This document shows, one piece after another, positions 12,061-20,195 of a DNA stretch of 64,000 nucleotides. The stretch lies in contig NC_062252.1 in the NCBI RefSeq assembly GCF_905475465.1, forward strand, positions 9,982,001 through 10,046,000, given 5' to 3'. Both the position numbers and the translations under genes were made by a program. A model generated the notes under the pieces. The model was not told the DNA's origin, did not search any database, and saw only the letters and a program-made list of their open reading frames with translations. This DNA is from Pieris napi (Eukaryota > Arthropoda > Insecta > Lepidoptera > Pieridae). Within the stretch, counting starts at the first letter, position 1. Each line of letters begins with the position of its first letter.

Positions 12061-12069
12061 ATGTTATGA
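12061..12069 (+). promoter_or_regulatory. Two-codon upstream frame overlapping the PLE start
   Basis: ATG TTA TGA at 12061-12069. Its TGA overlaps the main ATG (12066-12068) as ATGA, an arrangement compatible with stop-and-reinitiate translation. A further in-frame ATG follows at codon 38 or later only if 12066 is skipped; 12066 is chosen because it gives the full N-terminus. Confidence 0.45.
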
Positions 12070-14528
12070 GTTATGTTAATCAAAGACAATACTATGTGCA
12101 ACAGTACGGACTGGAAAATGCAAACAAAATTAGACGACTGGAATTCAAGAAAACAAAGGCATCTCGTCTCCTAGCATCCATAAATTTTCTTAAAAGATGC
12201 AGAGACCACAACATCATCCCCAACTGTGTACGATTGGCTCCAAGAAAGGACATAGTTGGGAGCGCCAGTATTCTTGAAACAGCAAGTAGAAAATTGTTAA
12301 TTAAACTTGTCGCCGGACATAGAACAGAGTATCAACGACTAAACATTCAAATCCAAAATGAAACGGAGGAACTTCGTGAGATATTATCGGAAACAGATTG
12401 GAGGCAGTGCATAAACATCTTAAACACTCGGGCTCACAACAAATTCAATAACTGCAAAGTCACACAAATAAAAAAGTTTGAAAAACTAGCACAGAACATC
12501 AATAGACAATTGTCAAACGTCGCGACTTTAAATGACACACCCGATAGTAGTCAAAACGTCACTGTCATCAATCTGTCGAAACAAAATTTGGATAAACAAA
12601 CCATTGAGGTATTGAACAAAGGTTTAAATTTTGCAACGGCACCGCGAAAAATCCCTCACGAAGAAATTGTTAGTTACGTAGAGGAATGTATATTCAAAAA
12701 TACGATACCAAAGGATGAGGCTGAAACCATACGGCAGGATATCTCGTGCATATTGCGAGCAAGCAAACCGCCAAAAAGAAACCTCACCTTCGCTGAAACA
12801 AAGGCTCTCGCGGAGCTAAAGGCGAACGAAGATTTGGTAGTACTCCGAGCTGACAAAGGGAATGCAACCGTTGTTATGGATACGTCGGAATACGAAAGCA
12901 AGATGGCTCTCCTCTTAAACGATGTCAATACCTACAAAAAAGTCGATAAAGATCCCACAAACAAGGTAATAAAACAAACATCTAGCCTCCTTACTAAATA
13001 TTCTGAAACACTGTCATTAGACGTCAAATCTTTAACAACAGCCTGCGTAAAACCTCCAAAAATGTATGGATTGCCAAAAATACACAAACACAACAATCCT
13101 TTAAGACCCATAGTCAGTCATATCGACTCACCCACATACAAATTAGCCAAACACTTAGTGTCAATATTATCCCCTCTCAGGGGGCACACTAGTGCTCATG
13201 TTAAGGACTCCTACCATTTTGTGGAAACATTGAGAGATCTCAAATTACTCCCCAATGAAACCATGGTGAGTTTTGACATTGAGTCACTATTTACAAACTT
13301 ACCACTAAATGACTGCCTAGATATCATTGCAAAAAGACTTAGGGAACAGAACATGTCACCAGATTATGTAGATATTGTAAAACACTGTCTCACATCAGGT
13401 TACTTAATGTGGAAAGATGAGTTCTATGTGCAGGTTGATGGAGTAGCCATGGGTTCTCCAGTGTCACCTATAGTCGCTGACATCTTCATGGAGGACTTTG
13501 AGGAGAGAGCTTTGGCCAATACCCCGGTTAAACCTCGACTGTACAAGAGATATGTCGATGACACATTTGTAGTACTCCCCAATGACAAAATATCTGCATT
13601 TCTAGCACATTTAAATTCAATACACAAGAACATTAAATTTACTGTTGAACAAGAAAACAACAACTGTCTGCCCTTTTTAGACATTTTAATTATACGCAAA
13701 GCAGATGGCACACTAGGTCACACAATACACAGGAAGGCAACCCACACAGATAGGTACCTCAATGGTGAATCCCACCACCACCCTTCACAACTGCTTTCTG
13801 TCGGTAAATGTTTGTTTCAGAGAGCCCAACGTCTTTGTGATGATGCCCACCTCGAGGAGGAACTACAGCATGTCAAACAGGTGCTACACCGAAACAAGCT
13901 GCGCATCCCCCGGCTACATCACAAAAACAAAAACAAGACACAAACAGTTCCCCGCCAGCCAGCCTACTTGCCATATGTAAAGGGAGTTACAGATAGAATT
14001 AGCCGGATCCTAAAACGAGCTTCTATTCATACAATTTTCAAGCCGCACAAGAAGATTCAGCAATTCCTAAGACCAATCAAAAGTAACACCCCATTGCAAG
14101 ATGCAGGTATATACAAACTGGATTGCGACTGTGGCCTGTCTTACATAGGGCAAACTAAACGCAATATGTCCAGCAGACTCAAAGAACACATTGCAGACAT
14201 AAGACATAGACGACACACAAAATCAGCAGTCTGTGAACACATACTAGATAGGCCTAATCACTACATACGCTTTGACCAACCGAAAATACTTGCGAAAGAG
14301 AAAAGATTCTTCCCAAGATTGGTACGCGAAGCCATTGAAATCAAAAAACACCCCAATTTCAATAGAGAAGACGGCCTAAAATTGTCAAACACCTGGGATC
14401 CAATAATATCCAAATTAAAATCTCAAAAAGAAAAACAATCCGCGAAAATAGAGGACACCGTGAGCCATTTTTGCCAAAACCCTCCATCTTTTAGTCGATA
14501 CCAACTCCGGGGAAATAAATACAGATAA
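12066..14528 (+). CDS. Penelope-like reverse transcriptase / GIY-YIG endonuclease, 820 aa
   Basis: Copies element RNA into DNA at a nicked chromosomal site. The N-terminal 250 residues are basic and helical. RT core: LRADKGNATVV at 260-270, PKMYGLPKIHK at 331-341, motif A VSFDIESLFTN with Asp404, motif B GVAMGSPVSPIVADIF from 459, motif C YVDD at 496-499, and CLPFLDILI at 534-542. Connector 545-670. The C-terminal GIY-YIG nuclease has GIY at 681-683, the CDC pair at 686-688 typical of PLE nucleases, YIG at 693-695, then Arg704, His708 and the CEHILDRPNH segment at 723-732. The tail 755-820 is basic. There is no stop, frameshift or intron, and the length is usual for an endonuclease-bearing PLE. 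All catalytic boxes look intact, so it could be active. Confidence 0.96.
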   Translation: MSYVNQRQYYVQQYGLENANKIRRLEFKKTKASRLLASINFLKRCRDHNIIPNCVRLAPRKDIVGSASILETASRKLLIKLVAGHRTEYQRLNIQIQNETEELREILSETDWRQCINILNTRAHNKFNNCKVTQIKKFEKLAQNINRQLSNVATLNDTPDSSQNVTVINLSKQNLDKQTIEVLNKGLNFATAPRKIPHEEIVSYVEECIFKNTIPKDEAETIRQDISCILRASKPPKRNLTFAETKALAELKANEDLVVLRADKGNATVVMDTSEYESKMALLLNDVNTYKKVDKDPTNKVIKQTSSLLTKYSETLSLDVKSLTTACVKPPKMYGLPKIHKHNNPLRPIVSHIDSPTYKLAKHLVSILSPLRGHTSAHVKDSYHFVETLRDLKLLPNETMVSFDIESLFTNLPLNDCLDIIAKRLREQNMSPDYVDIVKHCLTSGYLMWKDEFYVQVDGVAMGSPVSPIVADIFMEDFEERALANTPVKPRLYKRYVDDTFVVLPNDKISAFLAHLNSIHKNIKFTVEQENNNCLPFLDILIIRKADGTLGHTIHRKATHTDRYLNGESHHHPSQLLSVGKCLFQRAQRLCDDAHLEEELQHVKQVLHRNKLRIPRLHHKNKNKTQTVPRQPAYLPYVKGVTDRISRILKRASIHTIFKPHKKIQQFLRPIKSNTPLQDAGIYKLDCDCGLSYIGQTKRNMSSRLKEHIADIRHRRHTKSAVCEHILDRPNHYIRFDQPKILAKEKRFFPRLVREAIEIKKHPNFNREDGLKLSNTWDPIISKLKSQKEKQSAKIEDTVSHFCQNPPSFSRYQLRGNKYR

Positions 14529-14586
14529 TGCAACTTTCTCTGCAGCTGTGATACTTTTTGACATTCAACATCTTTTGTCTTCAGTC

Positions 14587-14625
14587 ACCGTGACCACGCA
14601 CGCTGTAAAGCACGCGAAACGTCGG
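14587..14625 (+). ncRNA. Hammerhead-ribozyme-like motif, right pseudo-LTR
   Basis: Order seen: CC-GTGACCA, CGC-AC-GCT-GTAA-AGC-AC-GCG hairpin, AAACGTC, GG. A type I hammerhead needs CUGANGA, stem II, GAAA, a short stem III and UH before the cleavage site. TGA, the GAAAC-GUC end and the CC/GG closing pair fit. Positions equivalent to C3 and G8 read G and C. The older copy at 41581-41770 reads TGACGA, closer to consensus. Stem II is one base out of canonical register. Confidence 0.4.
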
Positions 14626-14705
14626 ATAAATTTAAAATTATGTCAAATAGTTGTAAATTTATAATAATACATAACTTTAATCCGGTAAAAAGCGTTTTTC
14701 TTTTA

Positions 14706-14740
14706 ATGTTATGAGTTATGTTAATCAAAGACAATACTAT
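14706..14740 (+). repeat. 35-bp terminal extension of the PLE
   Basis: Runs 'atgttatgagttatg...acaatactat'. It is present on the direct copy end but missing from the inverted copy end, which stops at the preceding base. Short extensions of roughly 30-40 bp are a known PLE trait. The remnant at 41581-41770 shows the same stagger. Confidence 0.8.
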
Positions 14741-14751
14741 CAAACAGACTA
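14741..14751 (+). repeat. Right target-site duplication of the PLE
   Basis: CAAACAGACTA, the partner of 10360-10370. Confidence 0.85.
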
Positions 14752-15131
14752 ATTAATGTACCATCAATTAAAATGCAAATCAAAGCTTTAGGCGCAGCAC
14801 TTTAGTCATAATAGTACCATTAGTGGTACGAAGTCGGTAAACAATGCCTATTTGTACCAACTTCTGTCCCTTTACACAATATGACTCTTACTTCATACTG
14901 CACAGAGCAGGACCAGTACAGAGCTTTAATTCATTTTCCCAGAATATACTGACATATTCATTGATTGAATTTACGCAAAAAATCTTTACTATAGAGTTCA
15001 AGCACTTGAACACATAGATTTTGATTGATGACAAACAGTTTTGACGATGTTAGCTTTGTGATAGTTATTACGAGCTTGGTACTCAGTATTTATTCACAAA
15101 AAATACGTGTGGCACTCGGGGACTGCCGCGG
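14752..15131. other. AT-rich DNA, nothing recognised
   Basis: No gene or repeat copy was recognised. Confidence 0.4.
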
Positions 15132-15134
15132 TAA

Positions 15135-15460
15135 AGCTATTGCATAGCATTTTTTATAAACTTATGCATTATTTATTTTTTGCACTATTTTTTTTTCTTT
15201 GATATTAATTCAAGTTTTTCTTTGATATTAATTCAAGTTTTTTCTTTGATATTAATTCAATCTACCACTCTACCAGACTCAGACTAACACGCCTATCCGA
15301 TCACGCTAAACCGATGTGAGACGCAGTATGCGTTCTGTCCCGCCCTAACGCGTATTGGCCGCACCTATATTACGTCATCGTGTGTTAGTTTTATTTCGTT
15401 ACGGAATTTCTTGATTCGGTCGCCACGCTCAAAGCCCGCGATAAAATCTATACAATAGCT
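15135..15460. mobile_element. MITE-D copy 1
   Basis: 326 bp with terminal inverted repeats AGCTATTGCATAG (left) and CTATACAATAGCT (right). TAA flanks both sides (15132-15134 and 15461-15463), a target duplication typical of PIF/Harbinger elements. The internal 'accactctaccagactcag' and 'acggaatttcttgattcggt' blocks recur at 42600-42850. Inside lies a tandem triplication of a roughly 25-bp unit 'ctttgatattaattcaag' at about 15193-15260. No coding capacity. Confidence 0.75.
15193..15260. repeat. Three tandem copies of a 25-bp unit
   Basis: 'tttgatattaattcaa' occurs three times in a row, separated by runs of T, inside MITE-D. The second MITE-D copy has only one unit, so the triplication arose in this copy. 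Confidence 0.85.
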
Positions 15461-15544
15461 TAAAATACATACACTTACAACCAATACGATAAGGTCAAAA
15501 AATAAAATATATAATATTCAATACATAAGATATACAATATCGCT

Positions 15545-15715
15545 AATGTGCATTCATATAAAGGTCTATATTGTCGGTATTGACTGGTTCTGGCCCTTGG
15601 TAAACAACCTCCGCTTTCGCCGTCGCACAAATCCCTTAGGTACAAAGAACCCGAGTTCTTGGAGAGGTTTCTCTCCACCCCCCGCAAGACTTTAAGTAGA
15701 AAGTAGGCCAATATG
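15545..15715 (-). repeat. Family H repeat
   Basis: In reverse it matches 55755-55875: 'aagtcttgcggggg', then 'ttctttgtacc', then a 'gcgaaagcgg / gaaggcgaagg' block, then 'taccaagggcca / actaagggcca'. Class unknown. It lies just right of MITE-D. Confidence 0.5.
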
Positions 15716-15914
15716 TTGTATGTTTAATAATTGCCTTTTTAGAAAACATTATATTAAGAATGCTTTATGGTCAGAAAACGACGCTAATTTGTTTTTTAAT
15801 TTAATCCAAATTTAAATAAAACATTCAGGTATTAACCCATATCAATACTTTGACTGCTATTGAGCAGTCGTGCTCAACGAGAGAACATGATTTTTATTTA
15901 AATATGTCTCCTTC

Positions 15915-16150
15915 TACAGTCGGTAGCTCTTGTCTGAGCGTTGTGGTCTGTAAGAAAACATCTGGAGCAGACTATCTGTTTCCACCGCTTTCTGTCCAGC
16001 GCCTCTCTTATTGCAGTTTTGAGGATGTCTTTCACTTGACCGGTCCATCTGGTTGGTGGACACGCCTTGTGTTACCAACCACGATCAGTTTCTCCAAGTT
16101 CCCATCGCCTTTGCGCATTATGGCTGAAATTCTTAGCTGCTGGAAAACCT
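15915..16150 (-). pseudogene. RTE-like LINE ORF C-terminal fragment
   Basis: The minus strand encodes I-M-R-K-G-D-G-N-L-E-K-L-I-V-V-G-N-T, followed by D-I-L-K-T-A-I-R-E-A-L-D-R-K-R-W-K-Q-I-V. This resembles the C-terminal tail of insect RTE-type LINE polyproteins (N-L-E-K-L-I-V-x-G, then D-R-x-x-W-x-x-I-V). The expected G-R-x-P-T-R-W-x-D block is scrambled. It is a dead fragment. Confidence 0.65.
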
Positions 16151-16199
16151 TAATCCAAAGACAATACGTTTTAATTCATTGACTGTAAAGATACGTTCT

Positions 16200-16985
16200 C
16201 TGGTCTGAGAAGAGCCGCCAAGTTAGTAGAGTAGAATTAGTTAAATAAATTTCGTAATAAGCAATATTTATTTATGTTACTTACTATCACACTAGACACT
16301 ACACAGAGGTCGGATATATAATGCGTAATTGTTGGTGAGACTGGGGCTGTGTGCCAAATAATCAGACTCGGCGTGGTAAACGCTCACAATTGCTAATTAG
16401 TTATAAAAAGGTTTAGGTTTTATGTTTACTTGTTTTGTTGATATGTAATATTATGTTCTTACTTTAAATTTTATAATAATAAGGTTTTACTGTATTAGTA
16501 TTAAGTTACTGTAAGAATATAAATATTTACTTTCTAAAAATACTTTTGTATATAGTCATTCTAAAGATAAGTCAAATATTCGTATTATTATTACTCTATG
16601 ACAGTCATTCATTTTAAGTCTCTTTGCGAATAACATTACTGTTCAAACAGCAAACCACAGTGCAATTAATGGCGAAATAAATACTTTATAATTAATGGAT
16701 TTTGTTAATGGATAATACTGTTTTGTTTATTTAAACAATGCATTATTTGAATATATTATGTACTTTTCTACACATACATTTTTATAAGCTAAACGGCTCT
16801 TAGCTTCGGAAATCCAGGACTTCTATAAATTGGCTCTTTAAACCTGTTTTGTTAATTGTTAACTGTGTTTTAATTTATTTTATATAATATGTTTTATAAT
16901 ACGATAACTAGCTGTAGGAATACTAATTTAAAATTGTATAATTTTAACTTCGGTGTTGTATTTAAAATGTTTATATCGTTTATAT
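16200..16985. other. AT-rich DNA, nothing recognised
   Basis: No gene or repeat copy was recognised. Confidence 0.4.
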
Positions 16986-16987
16986 TT

Positions 16988-17108
16988 GGGTTGTCTGGAA
17001 GAAACTGCTTTTAGCAGTAAGACCGCTCATTGACATCCTTTGTCAGAATTTATTTTTCTCCTGTTCTGTGTTACTGTGATGTAAATAAAGTGTTATTATT
17101 ATTAAAAA
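16988..17108 (+). repeat. LINE-like 3' UTR with AATAAA and ATT tail
   Basis: 'ggaagaaactgcttttagca' and 'gtaagaccgctcattgacat' lead to 'tgatgtaaataaagtg' and an ATT-rich tail. The layout is that of a 3' UTR common to many insect LINEs. Single copy here, so the assignment relies on recognition. Confidence 0.5.
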
Positions 17109-17149
17109 TCAAATAAATTAAATTAGTTATTAAGTCAGCTAAGCTAAGG

Positions 17150-17300
17150 GAGCGTTCAAATAGTACGTCACGCAATTTTTCGAGATTAATGACCCCCCTC
17201 ATGTAACGCGCCGTAACGTTTTTCTGTACCCAATAGTAAAACGTTTCGTGACCACCCAGTGATTCTTTATACCTAAAAGTTACCATTATGTGGTGTAAAG
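17150..17300. repeat. Possible DNA-transposon fragment
   Basis: 'ggagcgttcaaatagtacgt', 'gacccccctc' and 'tgtaacgcgccgtaacgt' resemble a dispersed insect DNA element containing C-runs and TACGTCAC-like ends. No second end could be paired, so this is tentative. Confidence 0.3.
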
Positions 17301-18074
17301 TCGAAAATAATATTAACAATAACGCGTAATTCAATTCCCGCCCCGCATCGTAACTAAGTCGGTCCGAACCCGGTCGGAAGTTCTGCCGGGCTTATTCAAA
17401 ACTTTTCGTTTAAATACTGTTCAATTGTTCATATACGTACTTTTTTGTTTCAAACGCAAATACCTTAGACTAGAATTTTCATCTCTAATATTTATAATGT
17501 TTTTGAACATATCTTAACATATGCGAAGAAACTAAAGAAATTGTACTAAAAGGTAAAAAATAGCATATCTGTTTAGTGTGCGTAGTGTAATATAAACGGG
17601 GTTTATCAAGGGAGCGAAGAGATGAGACAATGGGATGTTGTTCGTTACGATAAACACTATCCGATATATTCGGTCGCTTTATGTTCTATTTGTTAAGGGT
17701 TATACATAAGAAACATATACCTAACTGAATTTATACATTTATTTATACCGAATGTACATAACAAAACATATTAAGTATGCTAAAATTGTAGCCAAATATG
17801 GAATACACAGAATTTACAAATGGTTTTGTTTTTATTTAGTTTTATAAAACATTTTGAAAACTTATTAAAGAAAAAATATGTAACATAACTTAGTCTTCCC
17901 AATTCCGGTGTGTCGTATGATAGCGTGTAAGTCATGGTATGTATGTGAGGGTGATTGTGCTCAGGTAATTAATATAAATTTGATAACGTGATTATGTAGT
18001 AATAAAATTATATAAGAATAACTATAATGATATTACTCATATTGTATGTAACTTCTATGTAAAATTCCTTTTAA
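17301..18074. other. AT-rich DNA, nothing firm
   Basis: 17740-17900 shares short blocks with 8625-8720 and may be an old retroposon. No gene was recognised. Confidence 0.35.
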
Positions 18075-18172
18075 GACAAATTTGCCAATTAGTGTGGCAG
18101 AATATGCGAACTTTAGATTGTACCACCGTAACATTGTTGTACCATATTCTTCCAAATAAATTATTATTACGA
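18075..18172 (+). repeat. Family F retroposon-like 3' end, copy 2
   Basis: Matches 1750-1840 ('gtgtggcagaatatgcgaac', 'gtaccatattcttcc', AATAAATTATTATT). Confidence 0.6.
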
Positions 18173-18198
18173 TATCTATGAAAAAACATATTATAACA

Positions 18199-18781
18199 CT
18201 AGTAGACTCGGCCAAGCGTTGCTGTGGCTAAGATTTTTGTTATGTTACATAGTAGTAAACTATTCAAGAGAAAAGGCAGGAGAACACCAATCCACCATGG
18301 TTTTTTGGTGGTTATTGCATTAAATTGTAGCTTATGTGAAACGTAGGTAATTATTTTGATAAGCATCAATACCTAGGTACGAATAAAGCGCCTTTTCTAG
18401 TGGTGGAATTTTAATAAAAAGAAATTAATAAAAGGACCCTTATTGTGACGTAACTATAAAAGATAGAGACATGCTGTCGTGACATTTTTTATAGATAGTG
18501 ATGTGTCCTGAAAAATTGTGAAACATCATTTTGTTCTATCATTAATAGTTTTCGCAGCGCACACGATTGAAGGAAGTTTTTTGTTTATTTTTGTGGGTTA
18601 GATTATTCAAGTTTTAGTAAGCATCCCTATTTTTTTAAATGAAACATAGCCTATGTCACTCGGGGATAGTGTAGCTTGCCATCGGTGAAAGAATTTTTGA
18701 AATCGGTCCAGTAGTTTCGGAGTCTATTCATTTCAAACAAACAAAAAATCAAACCTTTCCTCTTTATAATATTAGTATAGA
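18199..18781 (-). mobile_element. Non-autonomous Helitron (H3 group)
   Basis: On the minus strand it begins TCTATACTAATATTATAAAG, a familiar lepidopteran Helitron start, and ends AACGCTTGGCCGAGTCTACTAG, next to T. It is about 580 bp. The 5'-flanking host base is G rather than A, perhaps by mutation. A truncated relative sharing the 3' end is at 61998. No Rep/helicase coding. Confidence 0.75.
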
Positions 18782-19202
18782 CTAAGGAGCTTTGTAGAAG
18801 CGCTTATCACAGAGTGTAATCAAAGTAAAGCATCCAAATTAACGCAAATGAAACCACACAGCTGTTTTACTAATTTAACTCGAGTTTCATTAATAGCCAG
18901 ATTTTCCGATCAAGTATCAAACAAGTAACTAACTGTAACTTTCCAACTGTCGGATGCGTTGCGGTAACTTGACGTGGAATCGATAAACTAAGCGAGACGA
19001 ACAGCTAATATTGATGTTTTTCAATTTACAACGGCTTAGCACTAGTAACTTTGTAATCTATGAACGGGACGACTGGTCATAGTTTTTTTAATACCCAAGG
19101 ATTTAAAATAATTTTTTGTTCGTTTATTTACTTTATTATAAAAAAAAAATGATTTGTGGCTCCAAATAAAAGAACACACGAGGACCAGAGTCGCTTTTAT
19201 GT
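18782..19202. other. AT-rich DNA, nothing recognised
   Basis: No gene or repeat copy was recognised. Confidence 0.4.
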
Positions 19203-19550
19203 GTTTGTTATATATATTCGTTCCCATACTCCTCCGAAACGGCTTAACCGATTTTATGAAATTTTATATTAATATTCAGTAAATCTGATAATCGGCTACT
19301 ATCTATCTTACAAACACTAAGTGATTGCCACCCCTTGTGTCCACGACAAGAAAAAAGTTTTTTTTTTTAGATTTATTTTTGTTTTTATTTTTTTTTGATT
19401 CAGCAAATAAAAATACATACAAACCCTAATTTTCACCCTCTACGACCAACCCCTATTTTTTATTATTGTAGATAGTTATTTTTATTGAACTAAAAAAATG
19501 TTTCCTAGAAATAATATACATTGCAAAACAACGGTTGCCGGGTCAGCTAG
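19203..19550 (+). mobile_element. Non-autonomous Helitron (H2 group)
   Basis: Starts near 'tatatatattcgttcccata' and ends 'gccgggtcagCTAG' before T. It is colinear with the Helitron at 32941-35413: 'cctccgaaacggct', 'atcggctactatctatc', 'aaccctaattttcaccctct', 'acccctattttttattattg'. At 19321 it still has an unbroken TAAGTGATTG where the relative carries a Harbinger insertion. The exact 5' end is uncertain. Confidence 0.75.
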
Positions 19551-20018
19551 TAGGTATATATATTTTTTAAATTAGGTAGCTCATTACAAATCTTAAAATT
19601 AACATCATAATTGTTTAGTTAATTTAAAAAAAATCAAACATTTATGTAAAGGTCACAATTTCTCCGTCCAACGAAGCGTCGACATTCATTACAATCATAT
19701 TATTATCATTGGTTTACAAGATAGATAGTTAGATAGGTACAAATTATGACAGCAAGAACCTTATTGACGTATTGGTACCATAATTGGTGATCATAGCCGT
19801 TGGAGTGCTAAATTTAAATTATATTTTACATGCTGCTCTTTCTTCTGCTGCTATTTATTCTGCGGACTAGCAGCCCTTACTAGAAATATAAGGAACAAAG
19901 TATATGATTAAAACCTTGTATATTAAAATCATTAATGATGACTTCGTATAAATCATTAGAACAGCACGATTAATGATCTGAAGGCAAAAAAAATTCCTTC
20001 AATTTTTTTTTGTTACAT
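19551..20018. other. AT-rich DNA, nothing recognised
   Basis: No gene or repeat copy was recognised. Confidence 0.4.
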
Positions 20019-20195
20019 AGGGCAGGAGGCTCATCTGATGTTAAGTGGTACCGCCGCCCATACATTGCCAGAGGGCTTGCAAGTGCGTTGCCGGCCTTTT
20101 AAGAAAAGATTCAAGCGCGTTAAAAACTGTCTTAAAAAACGCTCAGTTGTGGACAGACGGACGTTGAGGTGATACGGTTTTTTGTATTCGTAAAG
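20019..20195 (-). mobile_element. Family A LINE 3' end
   Basis: Reverse orientation copy: 'gcaggaggctcatctgatgt', 'gtgcgttgccggccttttaa', then 'aaaacgctcagttgtgg' from the coding part. It has internal deletions. Confidence 0.75.

Larger units (their letters stand above)
11558..12095 (+). repeat. Left pseudo-LTR of the PLE (538 bp)
   Basis: Identical by eye to 14203-14740. It runs from inside the endonuclease domain (about residue 713), over the stop codon and the 3' UTR, to codon 10 of the next frame. Because copies sit head to tail, the 3' UTR of this partial copy is the 5' leader and presumed promoter region of the full frame downstream. It is not a retroviral-type LTR: it contains coding sequence and has no TG...CA ends. 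Confidence 0.92.
10370..14740 (+). mobile_element. Complete Penelope-like element (EN+ PLE)
   Basis: A 4.37-kb retroelement inserted as one unit: inverted 5'-truncated copy 10370-11558, direct partial copy (pseudo-LTR) 11558-12095, the full 820-codon frame 12066-14528, and a second pseudo-LTR 14203-14740. It is flanked by a 10-11 bp duplication. Copies in tandem with an extra inverted fragment are the known hallmark of Penelope-type elements. All overlapping portions match by eye with no indels: 1189 bp for the inverted arm and 538 bp for each pseudo-LTR. That implies a recent insertion. Confidence 0.95.
14203..14740 (+). repeat. Right pseudo-LTR of the PLE (538 bp)
   Basis: Second member of the direct-repeat pair. 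It holds the last 108 codons or so of the frame, the stop at 14526-14528, a 212-bp 3' UTR, and a final piece (14706-14740) identical to the start-codon region of the frame, so the element ends inside a reiterated 5' end. Confidence 0.92.

Noticed and set aside
12674..13711. Minus-strand frames opposite the PLE gene
   Set aside because: They are antisense shadows of the 820-codon frame with no domain of their own.
13762..13980. Second-frame 72-codon plus ORF inside the PLE
   Set aside because: Overlaps the RT-to-endonuclease connector in another frame; its copy in the inverted arm is just the same DNA.
11558..14740. 538-bp direct repeats as LTRs of an LTR retrotransposon
   Set aside because: They contain coding sequence and stop inside the reading frame, there is no gag, protease, integrase or primer-binding site, and the RT and GIY-YIG motifs are those of Penelope-like elements.
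15193..15260. CRISPR-like array
   Set aside because: Only three units with T-run spacers, inside a eukaryotic MITE.
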